Made by a program: the position numbers and the translations under genes
In this document: positions 7,579 through 17,279 of the stretch, piece by piece
Numbering within the stretch: position 1 is the first letter of the stretch
Layout: each line of letters starts with the position of its first letter
Notes under the pieces: model-generated
Told to the model about the DNA's origin: nothing
Database searches by the model: none
What the model saw: only the letters and a program-made list of their open reading frames with translations
Source: SZUA-430 sp040080835
GTDB lineage: Bacteria > Pseudomonadota > Alphaproteobacteria > Micropepsales > Micropepsaceae
Length of the DNA: 64,000 nt
Reading direction: 5' to 3'
NCBI GenBank assembly: GCA_040080835.1
Contig: JBEBHP010000010.1
Location: 62,001 to 126,000 of the forward strand

Positions 7579-9381
7579 ATGTCAAAAGCAAACACCGCAC
7601 CGACCAATCCGGCCTCTGGCACAACTCGCCCGCTACTCAGGCTGGCACTGGATTTCGTGCGACCCTACTCCAATACGGCGGTGCTCATCATTGTTCTGAT
7701 GATGGCGGAAGCGGCCCTGACCGGAAGCATGGCTTATTTTCTTGAGACTGTCGTGAAAACGCTTTTCACACCAGCGCGCGACCCACAAATGCTGCTGGTT
7801 GTTCCGCTGGCACTACTTGTGATCATGTCGCTCAAGGCCATTGTTTCGTACTTCAGCAGTGTGTCGCTTGCGCGCGTCGGGCAGAGCGTCGTTAACGACC
7901 TTCAGCTTGCGATGTTTTCCAAGGTTGCTCACTATGATCTGGCTCGCTTGAACAACATGCACTCGGGACAGTTTGCGTCCCGCTTTCTCAATGACGCATT
8001 GCTGGTTCGCGAAAGTGTCACCCGCTCCATGCAAGGCCTGGTGCGCGACAGCCTTACGATCGTTGCACTGGGCGTTGTAATGTTCGTGCAGGACTGGCTT
8101 CTGGCGCTGATCCTGTTCAGCGTCCTGCCGATTGCCGGGATTTTCACGTTGAATCTGGGACGCAAAACCAGCAAGGCGGCGACGAAGGGAATGGCGTCAA
8201 CCGGCGACCTCGCGACACACCTGTCAGAAATCCTGGACGGCAAGCGGGTTGTGAAAGCCTACCGCATGGAAGATCACGCGGTTGCACGCGCCACTCACAT
8301 TGTTACTGAGCGCATGAGCTTCATGATGAAGGGCGCAATGGCCAAGGCTGCGGCGACGCCATCGGCGGAGGTCCTCGCCGGCGTCGGCATCGCAGCCGTC
8401 ATATCGTATGCATCCTACCGCGGAATGGACATTGCCAGTTTCACGTCGTTCTCGGCAGCAATGATGCTGTCCTACCAGTCGATCCGTTCGGTCTCGAACC
8501 TGTACACGGCTCTCAGCGAAGGATCGGCAGCGGCGGAACGCGCCTATGGCATCCTCGACACGCCGACAGTCGTCATTGATCGCACCAGCGAACCACTCAA
8601 GCTCAATCCGGTGCCGCGCCGCGCGCAGATTTCATTCAGGAACGTTGCCTTTGAATACAACCAGGCTGGTGCGCGAGCGCTGGACGGGGCAAATTTTGAA
8701 ATCCCCGCGGGCAAAACCGTTGCCTTGGTTGGCCCGTCCGGTGCGGGCAAGAGCACGATTCTCAATCTCATCCTCCGCTTCTACGACGTGACAGCCGGTG
8801 CAATCGAAATCGACGGCCAGGACATTCGCAACATCACGCTTGCCTCGCTGCGGGATTCGATGGCGCTCGTCACTCAGGAACCATTCCTGTTCGACGAGTC
8901 GATTTCGGACAATATCTCGTGTGGCAAACCGGGTGCGACGCAGGCCGATATTGAATCGGCTGCCCGGGCAGCAGCGGCGCACGACTTCATCAAATCGTTG
9001 CCAGAAGGCTATCAGACGCTCGTTGGCGAAGCCGGCGTGCGCCTGTCGGGTGGGCAACGCCAGCGGATCGCCATTGCGCGCGCCATCCTGAAGGACGCCC
9101 CCATCCTGCTCCTCGACGAGGCAACATCTTCGCTGGACAGCGAAAGTGAAAAGGAAGTGCAGGCAGCCCTCACGCGGTTGATGAAGGACCGGACAACACT
9201 GGTCATCGCCCACCGCCTGTCGACGATATCAGACGCAGACAGGATCGTTGTCCTGGATGCAGGGCGCGTCGCCGAGCAGGGCACGCACGGCGAACTGCTC
9301 GCGCGGTCGGGCCTGTATGCACGCCTCTACCGGACCCAGTTTTCGGAGACGAGACCCGCTTCTGCCGCCGTGGCCGAGTAG
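7579..9381 (+). CDS. msbA: MsbA-type lipid A/exporter ABC transporter (fused TMD-NBD)
   Basis: A 600-residue half-transporter with six membrane helices followed by a nucleotide-binding domain. Walker A is GPSGAGKST at residues 385-393, the ABC signature LSGGQRQR begins near 489, and Walker B is ILLLDEATSSLD near 508. Its place directly before the acyltransferase, waaA, lpxK and lpxL makes lipid A-core flipping across the inner membrane the likely job. An ATG at 7552 would add nine residues, but has no ribosome binding site; 7579 has a modest AGG. The substrate is inferred from context. Confidence 0.9.
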   Translation: MSKANTAPTNPASGTTRPLLRLALDFVRPYSNTAVLIIVLMMAEAALTGSMAYFLETVVKTLFTPARDPQMLLVVPLALLVIMSLKAIVSYFSSVSLARVGQSVVNDLQLAMFSKVAHYDLARLNNMHSGQFASRFLNDALLVRESVTRSMQGLVRDSLTIVALGVVMFVQDWLLALILFSVLPIAGIFTLNLGRKTSKAATKGMASTGDLATHLSEILDGKRVVKAYRMEDHAVARATHIVTERMSFMMKGAMAKAAATPSAEVLAGVGIAAVISYASYRGMDIASFTSFSAAMMLSYQSIRSVSNLYTALSEGSAAAERAYGILDTPTVVIDRTSEPLKLNPVPRRAQISFRNVAFEYNQAGARALDGANFEIPAGKTVALVGPSGAGKSTILNLILRFYDVTAGAIEIDGQDIRNITLASLRDSMALVTQEPFLFDESISDNISCGKPGATQADIESAARAAAAHDFIKSLPEGYQTLVGEAGVRLSGGQRQRIAIARAILKDAPILLLDEATSSLDSESEKEVQAALTRLMKDRTTLVIAHRLSTISDADRIVVLDAGRVAEQGTHGELLARSGLYARLYRTQFSETRPASAAVAE

Positions 9382-9385
9382 ACCG

Positions 9386-10123
9386 ATGCTGCGCCGCTGG
9401 TGGAAACAGTTCAAGAAGTCGGACGGCCTCAGGCAGGCGGGTTGCTTTATCCTAGCCCAGTATATCCGGCTGGTGTGGGCCACAGGACGCTGGGAAGTCC
9501 GCAACGGCGCACAGGCTGAAAACTTCTGGCGCGAAAAGCAACCCTTCATCATTTCGTTCTGGCATGGTCGCATGCTGATCCTTCCGTGCATGTGGCCGAC
9601 AAGTGCCAAAATGCACATGCTGATCTCCATGCATCGTGACGGCGAACTGATCGCTCGTGCCATCGGGTATTTCGGGCATGGCACAGTCCGCGGTTCAGCT
9701 GCCAAGCCCGGTTCGGCGAAAGACAAGGGAGGTGCAGCAGCCCTCCGCGGCATGCTCAAGGCGCTAAAGGCAAACGAGTATGTGGGCATCACGCCTGATG
9801 GTCCGCGCGGACCGCGCATGCGAGCGACCGACGGCGTCGTGACTGTTGCGCGCATGGCCGGTGTCCCCATCATGCCTTGCAGCTTCAGCTGCCGGTCCCG
9901 CGTGGTTCTGAACACCTGGGACCGTTTCGTTTTGCCCCTCCCGTTTTCAACGGGCGTGATCATCTGGGGTGATCCGATCCATGTGCCGCGTGACGCTGAT
10001 GCGAAAGCGCTTGCTGCCGCGAAATTGTCGGTTGAGACTGCACTGACCGGTGTCACCCAGGCTGCAGACAGGGCAATGGGCGTTGAGACGGTAGCACCCG
10101 ATATGGAAGGGGTGCCTGCGTGA
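9386..10123 (+). CDS. DUF374 lysophospholipid acyltransferase-family protein
   Basis: A 245-residue member of the DUF374 family of acyltransferase-like proteins. FWHGRML carries the conserved His of the WHGR motif, and GITPDGPRGPR is the second family block; together they resemble the HxxxxD and substrate blocks of glycerolipid acyltransferases. The N-terminus is basic with one hydrophobic stretch, fitting peripheral inner-membrane association. ATG 9386 starts four bases after the msbA stop, and the gene overlaps waaA as TGATG. Its reaction is not established; the setting points to acylation or modification of the lipid A-core. Confidence 0.85.
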   Translation: MLRRWWKQFKKSDGLRQAGCFILAQYIRLVWATGRWEVRNGAQAENFWREKQPFIISFWHGRMLILPCMWPTSAKMHMLISMHRDGELIARAIGYFGHGTVRGSAAKPGSAKDKGGAAALRGMLKALKANEYVGITPDGPRGPRMRATDGVVTVARMAGVPIMPCSFSCRSRVVLNTWDRFVLPLPFSTGVIIWGDPIHVPRDADAKALAAAKLSVETALTGVTQAADRAMGVETVAPDMEGVPA

Positions 10124-11421
10124 TGGTTGTGAAGAAGCCGTCACGGATCCTCTCGGCGTACCGGGCCGCAACAGGTTTTGCTGAACCACTTGCGGCGCGC
10201 CTGCTGCAGCAACGTCTCGCGCGCGGCAAGGAAGACGGCGATCGCCTTCCCGAGCGCCTTGGGCGACCGGGCCGCGTGCGCCCCAAAGGACCAATAATCT
10301 GGATCCATGCCGCCAGTGTCGGTGAGTCGGTCTCCATCCTGCCACTGATCCGCGAGCTAGGACGCCTGCGTCCGGATGCCACCGTTCTCGTCACCACTGG
10401 CACCGTGACATCGGGTCGTGTGATGGGCGAGCGATTGCCGCCGAATGCATTTCACCAGTTTGTGCCAGTGGACACGCCGAGTGCTGTCCGCGCCTTCCTC
10501 GACTACTGGCAGCCAGGTCTTGCGCTTTGGGTCGAGTCCGAACTCTGGCCGAACATGCTGCATGAAACAAAGCTGCGGCAGATCCCGGTCATTCTGATCA
10601 ATGCGCGCATGTCCGACAACTCATTCAAGCGCTGGCGCCGGGCAAAGGCCATGGCCGCCGAGCTTCTGGGCACGTTTGACCTGTGCCTTGCGCAGGACGA
10701 AGACGTGGCTGCAAAACTTGAATTGCTTGGTGCAACTCATGTCGAGACTCCGGGCAATCTGAAACTGGTTGGAGAGCCGCTGCCGTTCGATGCGGGCGTG
10801 CTTGGTTCGCTGCGGGCAGCCGTCGGTGGCAGGCCGGTGTGGCTGCTCGCCTCAAGTCACGACGGCGAGGAGCAACTTGCTGCTTTCACCCATCGCGACC
10901 TCGCGGCACATATCCCCAACCTGCTGACCATCATGGTGCCGCGTCATCCGCAACGTGGTCCGCAAGTGGCGCAGAACCTGATGCCTCTCTTTCGCGTCGC
11001 GCGCCGATCCGCGGGCGAACTGCCGAGCGCGAATACCGAGCTCTACATCGCCGATACGCTTGGTGAGCTTGGCGTCTTCTATCGCCTTGCACCACTTGCC
11101 GTCATGGGCGGCAGCTTTGTGCCACATGGTGGGCAGAACCCGCTTGAGCCGGCGCGGCTTGGGGTCGCGGTATTGAGCGGACCGCATATTGGCAATTTCC
11201 GCGATATCTACAGAATATTGGTGACCGCGGGCGGTGCAGAAGTGCTTGCATCCAATGACCAGCTTACGCAACGTACCGGCCAATTGTTGACTGATGATTT
11301 GGAATTGACCCGGCGCGGCGAGGCTGCCGCCCGTGCTGCAGGAACCAAAGAGCCTCTGATCAGGACCTTTGAGCTGCTCGCGCCCTATTTGAGGAATTTG
11401 CATGCGGCTTCAGGCACCTGA
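10123..11421 (+). CDS. waaA: 3-deoxy-D-manno-octulosonic acid (Kdo) transferase
   Basis: A 432-residue GT30 glycosyltransferase that adds Kdo from CMP-Kdo to lipid IVA on the cytoplasmic face of the inner membrane. Recognisable blocks are GDRLPERLG, WIHAASVGES, ALWVESELWPN (containing acidic catalytic residues), the central TPGNLK, and GGSFVPHGGQNPLEPA near the donor site. The ATG at 10123 overlaps the upstream stop; a GTG immediately before it is an alternative. The stop lies 20 bases inside lpxK, so translation of the two is coupled. Confidence 0.93.
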   Translation: MVVKKPSRILSAYRAATGFAEPLAARLLQQRLARGKEDGDRLPERLGRPGRVRPKGPIIWIHAASVGESVSILPLIRELGRLRPDATVLVTTGTVTSGRVMGERLPPNAFHQFVPVDTPSAVRAFLDYWQPGLALWVESELWPNMLHETKLRQIPVILINARMSDNSFKRWRRAKAMAAELLGTFDLCLAQDEDVAAKLELLGATHVETPGNLKLVGEPLPFDAGVLGSLRAAVGGRPVWLLASSHDGEEQLAAFTHRDLAAHIPNLLTIMVPRHPQRGPQVAQNLMPLFRVARRSAGELPSANTELYIADTLGELGVFYRLAPLAVMGGSFVPHGGQNPLEPARLGVAVLSGPHIGNFRDIYRILVTAGGAEVLASNDQLTQRTGQLLTDDLELTRRGEAAARAAGTKEPLIRTFELLAPYLRNLHAASGT

Positions 11422-12409
11422 TTTCTGGTATGCCAATCCCGACGACACTGTCGCCTTTGTGCTCAGGCCCCTGGGCTGGATTTATGCGCTTGTCGGGCGC
11501 CTGCGCCATCTGTTCACCACGCCATTCAAAACCACCGTGCCCGTCATCTGTGTGGGCAACCTCACTGCTGGCGGAACCGGCAAGACGCCGCTTGCGATCG
11601 CGATCGGCGAGCGACTGAAGGCGCGCGGCCTGCGGGTGGCATTCCTGTCTCGCGGCTACGGCGCAGATGTGCCTGGCGCGATGGTTGTTGATGGTTCGCA
11701 GGACCTCGCTTCGGACGTTGGCGATGAACCGCTGATGCTCGCGCAGTATGCAATGACCGTCGTGTCCCCTGACAGACCCGCCGGTGCACGCCTTGCCGTA
11801 TCTCGCGGGGCGCAGGTGATCGTGATGGATGACGGCTTCCAGAACCCATCACTGTCCAAAGACCTCTGCTTCGTTGTGGTCGACGCTGCCAAGGGCTTCG
11901 GAAACGGCTGTGTCATCCCGGCGGGACCGCTTCGTGAACGCGTCGAGGATGGCCTGGGACGGGCAAACGGCCTGATCCTCATGGGAACAGGAGACGCCAA
12001 ACTTCCTGACAGCAAGCCTGTCCTGCGCGCGGAGCTTGTGCCCGTAGCGGGTGAAGCACAGCGATTGAAGGATCAGGCGGTGGTCGCGTTTGCGGGCATC
12101 GGGCTGCCACAAAAGTTCTTTGATACGGCTGCAAGCTGTGGCGCGAGCGTCAAGGCAAGCAAAAGTTATCCCGATCATTTCGCCTATTCCGATGACGACC
12201 TCGCGGAGTTGCGCGAGCTTGCCAAGGCAAACAACGCAAAGCTGCTGACCACGGAGAAGGACTGGCTCCGCTTGCCCACGAACGCCAGACGCGAAGTCGA
12301 GTTCCTGAAAGTGGCGGCAGAATTTGATCAAGCATCGACCACTCAATTGGACAATTTCATCAACACATGTCTGAAGACGTTCAACCCACCGGATTCCGGC
12401 GCGCACTAA
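11402..12409 (+). CDS. lpxK: Tetraacyldisaccharide 4'-kinase
   Basis: A 335-residue kinase that phosphorylates the 4' position of the lipid A disaccharide, forming lipid IVA. The Walker A sequence GNLTAGGTGKTP is at residues 52-63 and MDDGFQNPSL is the conserved second block of LpxK. An N-terminal hydrophobic segment (about 18-38) anchors it to the membrane. It overlaps waaA at its start and lpxL by 43 bases at its end, which is tight packing even for this operon. Confidence 0.94.
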   Translation: MRLQAPDFWYANPDDTVAFVLRPLGWIYALVGRLRHLFTTPFKTTVPVICVGNLTAGGTGKTPLAIAIGERLKARGLRVAFLSRGYGADVPGAMVVDGSQDLASDVGDEPLMLAQYAMTVVSPDRPAGARLAVSRGAQVIVMDDGFQNPSLSKDLCFVVVDAAKGFGNGCVIPAGPLRERVEDGLGRANGLILMGTGDAKLPDSKPVLRAELVPVAGEAQRLKDQAVVAFAGIGLPQKFFDTAASCGASVKASKSYPDHFAYSDDDLAELRELAKANNAKLLTTEKDWLRLPTNARREVEFLKVAAEFDQASTTQLDNFINTCLKTFNPPDSGAH

Positions 12410-13314
12410 AGAAGCCCGAGAAGCCGCGCAAACCTGTGCTGATGACGGTGCTGTATGCACTGGAGTATGCGCTGTTTGCGAGCGCGATGGGACTGTTCCG
12501 AGCTCTCGGACTGCAACGCGCATCCGACCTGGGCGGGTGGCTTGCCCGCACGCTTGGCCCAAATATTCCGGTGACACGACGGGCAAGACGCAACCTTGAA
12601 CGCGCAATTCCCGAAATCGATGCAGCGCAGCGCGAGCGCGTGATCCTCGAGATGTGGGACAATCTTGGTCGCACGTTTGCGGAGTACGCGTTTCTCGACC
12701 AATTCAGCTCAAACGGTCCGGACTCCCGGGTCGAGGTGCGGGGATTTGAAAACGCAAAGGCCGCCATCGCGCGTGGCAAGGGAGGCCTGTTTGTCTCCGG
12801 ACACTGTGGCAACTGGGAATTGATGCCACCGTGCATTCGCGACTACGGCATGAAAGGAACGCTGGTCTATCGGCCACTGAACAATCCGTATGTAGACGCC
12901 TGGATCGCCAGGCAGCGACGCCTTGGGCTGCCGACCCTGGCCGCAAAAGGTGGAGAGGGCGCACGCGCGATCATCAAGACGCTGAAGGATGGTGGCTTCC
13001 TGGCAATGCTTGTCGACCAGAAAATGAACAATGGCATTTCAGTGCCGTTCTTTGGCCGGGATGCGATGACGCCAACAGGAGCGCCAAGCCTTTCGCTACG
13101 CCATGGATCACCTATCGTGCCCGCCTGGTGCGAACGCCTGCCCGGCCAGCGGTTCCGGGTTACTGTCTATCCGGAAATTCCGCGCCCCAATACAGGTGAC
13201 GCGAACAAGGACCTGTATGAGCTGTCGTTGCGGTTGAACCAGTTCCTCGAAGCGCGCATCCGCGAGAAGCCGATGAACTGGCTGTGGCTGCACAACAGGT
13301 GGCCCAAGAACTAG
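12367..13314 (+). CDS. lpxL: Lipid A biosynthesis late acyltransferase (LpxL/HtrB family)
   Basis: A 315-residue acyl-ACP-dependent acyltransferase that adds a secondary acyl chain to Kdo2-lipid IVA. The catalytic H-x4-E motif is HCGNWE at residues 146-151, followed by conserved Arg and GG blocks (YRPLNNPY, VDQKMNNGI). A basic N-terminal tail precedes one membrane helix. The start at 12367 lies 43 bases inside lpxK. It ends the envelope operon and meets the M23 peptidase gene tail to tail with one base between stop codons, so no independent terminator fits there. Confidence 0.92.
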   Translation: MSEDVQPTGFRRALKKPEKPRKPVLMTVLYALEYALFASAMGLFRALGLQRASDLGGWLARTLGPNIPVTRRARRNLERAIPEIDAAQRERVILEMWDNLGRTFAEYAFLDQFSSNGPDSRVEVRGFENAKAAIARGKGGLFVSGHCGNWELMPPCIRDYGMKGTLVYRPLNNPYVDAWIARQRRLGLPTLAAKGGEGARAIIKTLKDGGFLAMLVDQKMNNGISVPFFGRDAMTPTGAPSLSLRHGSPIVPAWCERLPGQRFRVTVYPEIPRPNTGDANKDLYELSLRLNQFLEARIREKPMNWLWLHNRWPKN

Positions 13315-13315
13315 G

Positions 13316-14140
13316 TCACGCCGTTGGCAAAACGAGCGCTGGGTCCAGACGCTCCTGAAACCAGTTGAGCCTCCAGCACAGATGCGGGCCTGTCGCGCGG
13401 CCAGTGTGGCCGATCGCGCCAATTGTGTCCCCTTTCGCGAGGCGGTCGCCCACCTTCACATCGATACGTGACATGTGGAGGTAGCTGGATGATACGCCTC
13501 GGCCGTGATCGAGGATGACGGTTCCGCCCGTGAAATAAAGATCCTTTTCGGCCATCGACACGATGGAACCAACTGGGGCGTGGATTGCCTTGCCCTCGCC
13601 GGCGGCGATGTCCAGACCGAAGTGCGGGCGCTTGGGTACGCCATTGAGAATGCGCTGGCTGCCATAGAACCCGGTCAACGGCCCCTTGACTGGCCAATCG
13701 AACACGTCAGCGAACCAGGCTTCATCCGTGTCTCGCGCCCGCGCCGTGCCGATGATCGCGTTCTCGCGTTCGATGCGTTGCAGCACCGAGGCCGGCGGGT
13801 CGACAAATTTTTCGGGCAGGCCATCAATGCGCTGGATCTTGTATTCCCTGCCTGTCGGGTTGAGCGTTTGCTCTTCCGTGGAGCCGTCAGGCTTCTCGAT
13901 CCTCAGTTGGGCCGGCTTCTGCCTGTCATAGCCAAAGCCAAATGCGAAGTCACCGTTCGTCGACAGGTTCAGTGTCCGACCGTCGAGCGTCACCTTTGTT
14001 CCTGCGTCCACGCGACCGCGGATGAGCGCGCCCTGCGTGACATTGCCTGACAATGCAGTTGCGGCCTGTGCGTGCCGCAAGAAAACGCCCGAGGCTGCGA
14101 CTGCCAGTCCGGATTGCAGGATGGTTCGGCGGTTGAGCAC
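13316..14140 (-). CDS. M23 family peptidoglycan peptidase with variant HLC zinc motif
   Basis: A 274-residue exported protein. The GTG at 14140, preceded by AAAAGG, is preferred; a longer frame to 14212 overlaps the DUF2093 gene. The N-terminus (NRRTILQSGLAVAASGVF, ending AQA) looks like a signal peptide with a possible twin-arginine motif. The LytM-type domain at the C-terminus has HFGLD (first zinc ligands) and SSYLHMS, but the usual HLH motif reads PHLCW, so the second His is Cys. Canonical M23 enzymes cut peptidoglycan cross-links. Whether this one is active is uncertain because of the substitution. Confidence 0.87.
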   Translation of the reverse strand: MLNRRTILQSGLAVAASGVFLRHAQAATALSGNVTQGALIRGRVDAGTKVTLDGRTLNLSTNGDFAFGFGYDRQKPAQLRIEKPDGSTEEQTLNPTGREYKIQRIDGLPEKFVDPPASVLQRIERENAIIGTARARDTDEAWFADVFDWPVKGPLTGFYGSQRILNGVPKRPHFGLDIAAGEGKAIHAPVGSIVSMAEKDLYFTGGTVILDHGRGVSSSYLHMSRIDVKVGDRLAKGDTIGAIGHTGRATGPHLCWRLNWFQERLDPALVLPTA

Positions 14141-14159
14141 GCTAGCGAGCCTTTTCAAT

Positions 14160-14390
14160 TTACCGGCCTGACGCTTCCTGAAAGCGTTTGAATGCGGCGT
14201 TAGCATCGACATAGGCTTCCTGCAGGTCGACGTTCCAGTAGCGCAGATCCTCGAGCGGGATCTGAGCGCCTGTCACCGCACACACCACGAAGGCACCAGG
14301 CGTTACGATCTTGTAGTCCCCGTCGAGGTACTTGATGACGGCGGGGCCTCGCATATTGCGTTCCATGTAGTTCATTTGTGCAGCTTTCAA
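14160..14390 (-). CDS. DUF2093 domain protein
   Basis: A protein of up to 76 residues; internal ATGs give shorter forms beginning MNYMERN or MERNMRG. The conserved core is AVIKYLDGDYKIVTPGAFV, CAVTGAQIPLEDLRYW and QEAYVDA. DUF2093 proteins are small alphaproteobacterial proteins of unknown function, typically found between xseA and an M23 peptidase as here. The CxxTG segment resembles half of a small zinc-ribbon but only one Cys is present, so metal binding is not supported. Confidence 0.85.
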   Translation of the reverse strand: MKAAQMNYMERNMRGPAVIKYLDGDYKIVTPGAFVVCAVTGAQIPLEDLRYWNVDLQEAYVDANAAFKRFQEASGR

Positions 14391-14426
14391 CGTTGCCCGG
14401 AGCGTACCAGATTGCGCGGCGCAGGG

Positions 14427-15875
14427 CTAGAACAGGTCGCCTTGTCCCGGCGGTTTGGGTTTCGCTTTGGTTTTCTGCGCTGCGCTGCCGCCGGCTGCGA
14501 CGACGGGAACAGAACCGTCCGCAAAGGTGATCTGCAGCTCATCGCCTGATGCCACCTGCTCCCGGCTGGTTATGAGTCCGCTGCCCCCACCCGTTACGAT
14601 CGCAAAACCGCGCGCAAGCGTGGACCGATGGCTTAAGGTTTCCAGCACGCGGGCGTGCTCCTGGAGGCTGCGAGCGCTGTCCTGGGTTCGGCGTCGCACT
14701 GCCAAACCGATGCGATGTGCCAGGTCCTGCAACCTGCCCAGCTGGTGTTGCGTATTGCGCTTGAGTGGCCCAACGGAAAGTCCGGCCCCTGCCCGTTCGA
14801 GCCTGGTGCGCTGGCGCTGTACCAGGAGGGTGAGCGAGTTCGACAGGTGCGATGAGGCGAAGTCAAGGCGCTGACGCGGCGTCTCCAGCAATCGCTGTGC
14901 CCGTGGAAGGCCTCTCGAAACGTCTGTGAGCCTTTGCTTGGCCTGGGTCAGGGTTCTGAGCAGCCCGCCTTGCGTGCGTGTCGCCAGAACGGTTACCTGC
15001 CTGACCAGTTCGGTGCGGACCGGGACTGCCATTTCGGCAGCGGCGGTGGGTGTTGGCGCGCGCCTGTCGGATGCGAAGTCAATCAGGGTCGTGTCCGTTT
15101 CGTGCCCGACGGCAGAAATGATCGGAATGTCACTGTCTGAGGTCGCGCGGACCACAACTTCCTCATTGAAAGGCCAAAGGTCCTCGATTGAACCGCCGCC
15201 ACGCGCGACAATTATGACATCGGGGCGCGGTATGCCCCCGCCAGGCCTGATAGCGTTGAAGCCCCTGATCGCCATGCTGACTTCTGCAGCAGATTTTTCA
15301 CCCTGGACCGCGACAGGCCAGACCAGAACTCGCCTGGGAAACCGTTCAGAGAGCCGATGCAGAATGTCCCGGATGACGGCGCCAGTGGGTGACGTCACAA
15401 TGCCGATCGTTTCCGGCAGATAAGGTATCGGCTTCTTGCGGTCTTCGTCGAACAGGCCTTCGGCTGCAAGTTTCTTGCGCCGCTCTTCGAGCAGCTGCAT
15501 GAGAGCGCCGACACCGGCAGGCTCGATGTTCTCGACGATGATCTGATAGGATGACTTGCCGGGATATGTTGAAATCCTGCCCGAAGCGATGACCTCAAGA
15601 CCCTCACTGAGCTTGGTGCGGACCTTGGGGAAAACATTCCGGAAGCAGACCGCATCGATCTTGGTGTCGTTTTCCTTCAGGGCGAAATAGGCATGGCCGG
15701 ATGAATGGACGCCCCTGAAGCCCGAGACCTCTCCCCGGATGCGCACGAATGCAAAGTCGCGCTCGACCGTCCGCTTGAGGGCTGCCGACAGCTCGCTGAC
15801 GCTGAATTCCGGAATATTCGCCTTACCTGACGCGCCGGCTTGTGTATCGGGCGCCGAATCCGTTTCACTGACCAT
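14427..15875 (-). CDS. xseA: Exodeoxyribonuclease VII large subunit
   Basis: A 482-residue protein. The N-terminal OB-fold (RIRGEVSGFRG, SSGHAYFALKE, AVCFR) binds single-stranded DNA. The catalytic domain contains GIVTSPTGAVIRDI, ARGGGSIEDLWPFNEE and SAVGHETDTTL, all diagnostic. A long helical region rich in Arg and Gln follows, corresponding to the part that binds XseB subunits. The enzyme degrades single-stranded DNA from both ends. No xseB lies in the window. It is divergent from purD with 58 bases between. Confidence 0.95.
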   Translation of the reverse strand: MVSETDSAPDTQAGASGKANIPEFSVSELSAALKRTVERDFAFVRIRGEVSGFRGVHSSGHAYFALKENDTKIDAVCFRNVFPKVRTKLSEGLEVIASGRISTYPGKSSYQIIVENIEPAGVGALMQLLEERRKKLAAEGLFDEDRKKPIPYLPETIGIVTSPTGAVIRDILHRLSERFPRRVLVWPVAVQGEKSAAEVSMAIRGFNAIRPGGGIPRPDVIIVARGGGSIEDLWPFNEEVVVRATSDSDIPIISAVGHETDTTLIDFASDRRAPTPTAAAEMAVPVRTELVRQVTVLATRTQGGLLRTLTQAKQRLTDVSRGLPRAQRLLETPRQRLDFASSHLSNSLTLLVQRQRTRLERAGAGLSVGPLKRNTQHQLGRLQDLAHRIGLAVRRRTQDSARSLQEHARVLETLSHRSTLARGFAIVTGGGSGLITSREQVASGDELQITFADGSVPVVAAGGSAAQKTKAKPKPPGQGDLF

Positions 15876-15933
15876 GAGGCCATGTTACAAGCCCACAAGT
15901 CGTTATGGCAGAGGCTGAATTGGAACTTCCTGC

Positions 15934-17211
15934 ATGAAAATTCTCGTGATCGGATCGGGGGGACGCGAGCACGCCCTTTGCTGGGCCATCGCCAAGTCTC
16001 CGCTTGCAACGAAACTCTACTGCGCCCCAGGGAATGCGGGGATTTCCCGCGACGCAGAATGCGTCGCCATCGATGTCATGGACTTCGACGGAATCTGTCA
16101 GTTTTCCAAAGCCAATTCGATCGACTTTGTGGTCATAGGACCGGACAATCCGATCGCCGGGGGGCTTGGAGATCGCCTGGCTGCCGCAGGCATCAAGCAC
16201 TTTGGTCCGACAAAGGCAGCATCTGAACTTGAGTGGTCGAAAGGCTTTACCAAAGATCTGTGCCATGCCGAAGGCATTCCGACTGCGGGTTACAAGCGGT
16301 TCTCGAATGCTGAGGATGCCAAAGCTTATGCCTCGGATCATCCGTTGCCCCTTGTGATAAAGGCAGATGGTCTGGCGCTGGGCAAGGGTGTGATCATAGC
16401 CAGTACACGCGCAGAAGCATCTGCGGCCATCGACTCCATGTTCAGCGGCGCGTTCGGCGCGTCGAGCAACTCTGTCGTAATCGAGGAATTCCTCGAAGGC
16501 GAAGAAGTCAGCTACTTCGTGCTGTCGGATGGAAAGCACGTCATGGCATTTGGTGCCGCGCAAGACCACAAGCGTGTTGGCGACGGCGATGTCGGACCCA
16601 ATACCGGCGGCATGGGGGCGTACTCACCTGCAGGCGCACTGACACCCGCCCTCGAAAAGATCGTGATGGAACAGATCATCCATCCCACGATTCGCGGCAT
16701 GCAGGCGCGAGGCCGGACATATAGAGGTGTCCTCTTTGCGGGCCTCATGCTCACGGCATCCGGACCCAAACTCATCGAGTACAATTGCAGGTTCGGAGAC
16801 CCCGAGTGCCAGGTGCAGATGTTGCGCCTGAAGTCCGACCTGCTGCTGCTGCTGTTGGCAGTGGCGGACGAGAACCTGAACAATGTCGATGCACGTTTTG
16901 CAGACGCCGCCGCCCTTACTGTTGTGATGGCTGCCAAAGGCTATCCGGAGGCGCCACAGAAGGGCACCGTCATCAAAGGTGTTGAAGCCGCTGCCAGACT
17001 TGAAGGCGTACAGGTCTTTCATGCCGGGACCAAAATGACCGACGGGCAGCTGACCGCGAATGGCGGGAGGGTGCTGAACATAACCGCGCAGGGCAAAACC
17101 GTAGCGGAAGCGCAACGACGCGCGTATCAGGCTGTTGACCTGATCGACTGGTCCGGCGGATTTTGCAGGCGGGACATAGGATGGCGTGCGATTGCGCGTG
17201 AGCCGGAATAG
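15934..17211 (+). CDS. purD: Phosphoribosylamine--glycine ligase
   Basis: A 425-residue ATP-grasp enzyme joining glycine to phosphoribosylamine in purine synthesis. The N-terminal GSGGREHALCWAIAKSP, the central KADGLALGKGV and GGMGAYSPAG, and the catalytic EYNCRFGDPECQ are all standard GARS blocks. The start ATG gives the canonical MKILVIGSGGREHA beginning. It is a single-gene unit, divergent from xseA and upstream of the kinase-amidohydrolase operon. Confidence 0.95.
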   Translation: MKILVIGSGGREHALCWAIAKSPLATKLYCAPGNAGISRDAECVAIDVMDFDGICQFSKANSIDFVVIGPDNPIAGGLGDRLAAAGIKHFGPTKAASELEWSKGFTKDLCHAEGIPTAGYKRFSNAEDAKAYASDHPLPLVIKADGLALGKGVIIASTRAEASAAIDSMFSGAFGASSNSVVIEEFLEGEEVSYFVLSDGKHVMAFGAAQDHKRVGDGDVGPNTGGMGAYSPAGALTPALEKIVMEQIIHPTIRGMQARGRTYRGVLFAGLMLTASGPKLIEYNCRFGDPECQVQMLRLKSDLLLLLLAVADENLNNVDARFADAAALTVVMAAKGYPEAPQKGTVIKGVEAAARLEGVQVFHAGTKMTDGQLTANGGRVLNITAQGKTVAEAQRRAYQAVDLIDWSGGFCRRDIGWRAIAREPE

Positions 17212-17279
17212 GAACGTACATCTGCGTCCGCGGTTTACGCGACGGCTATGTGGCACTCTTTTGGAAACTGGGCGGAACG

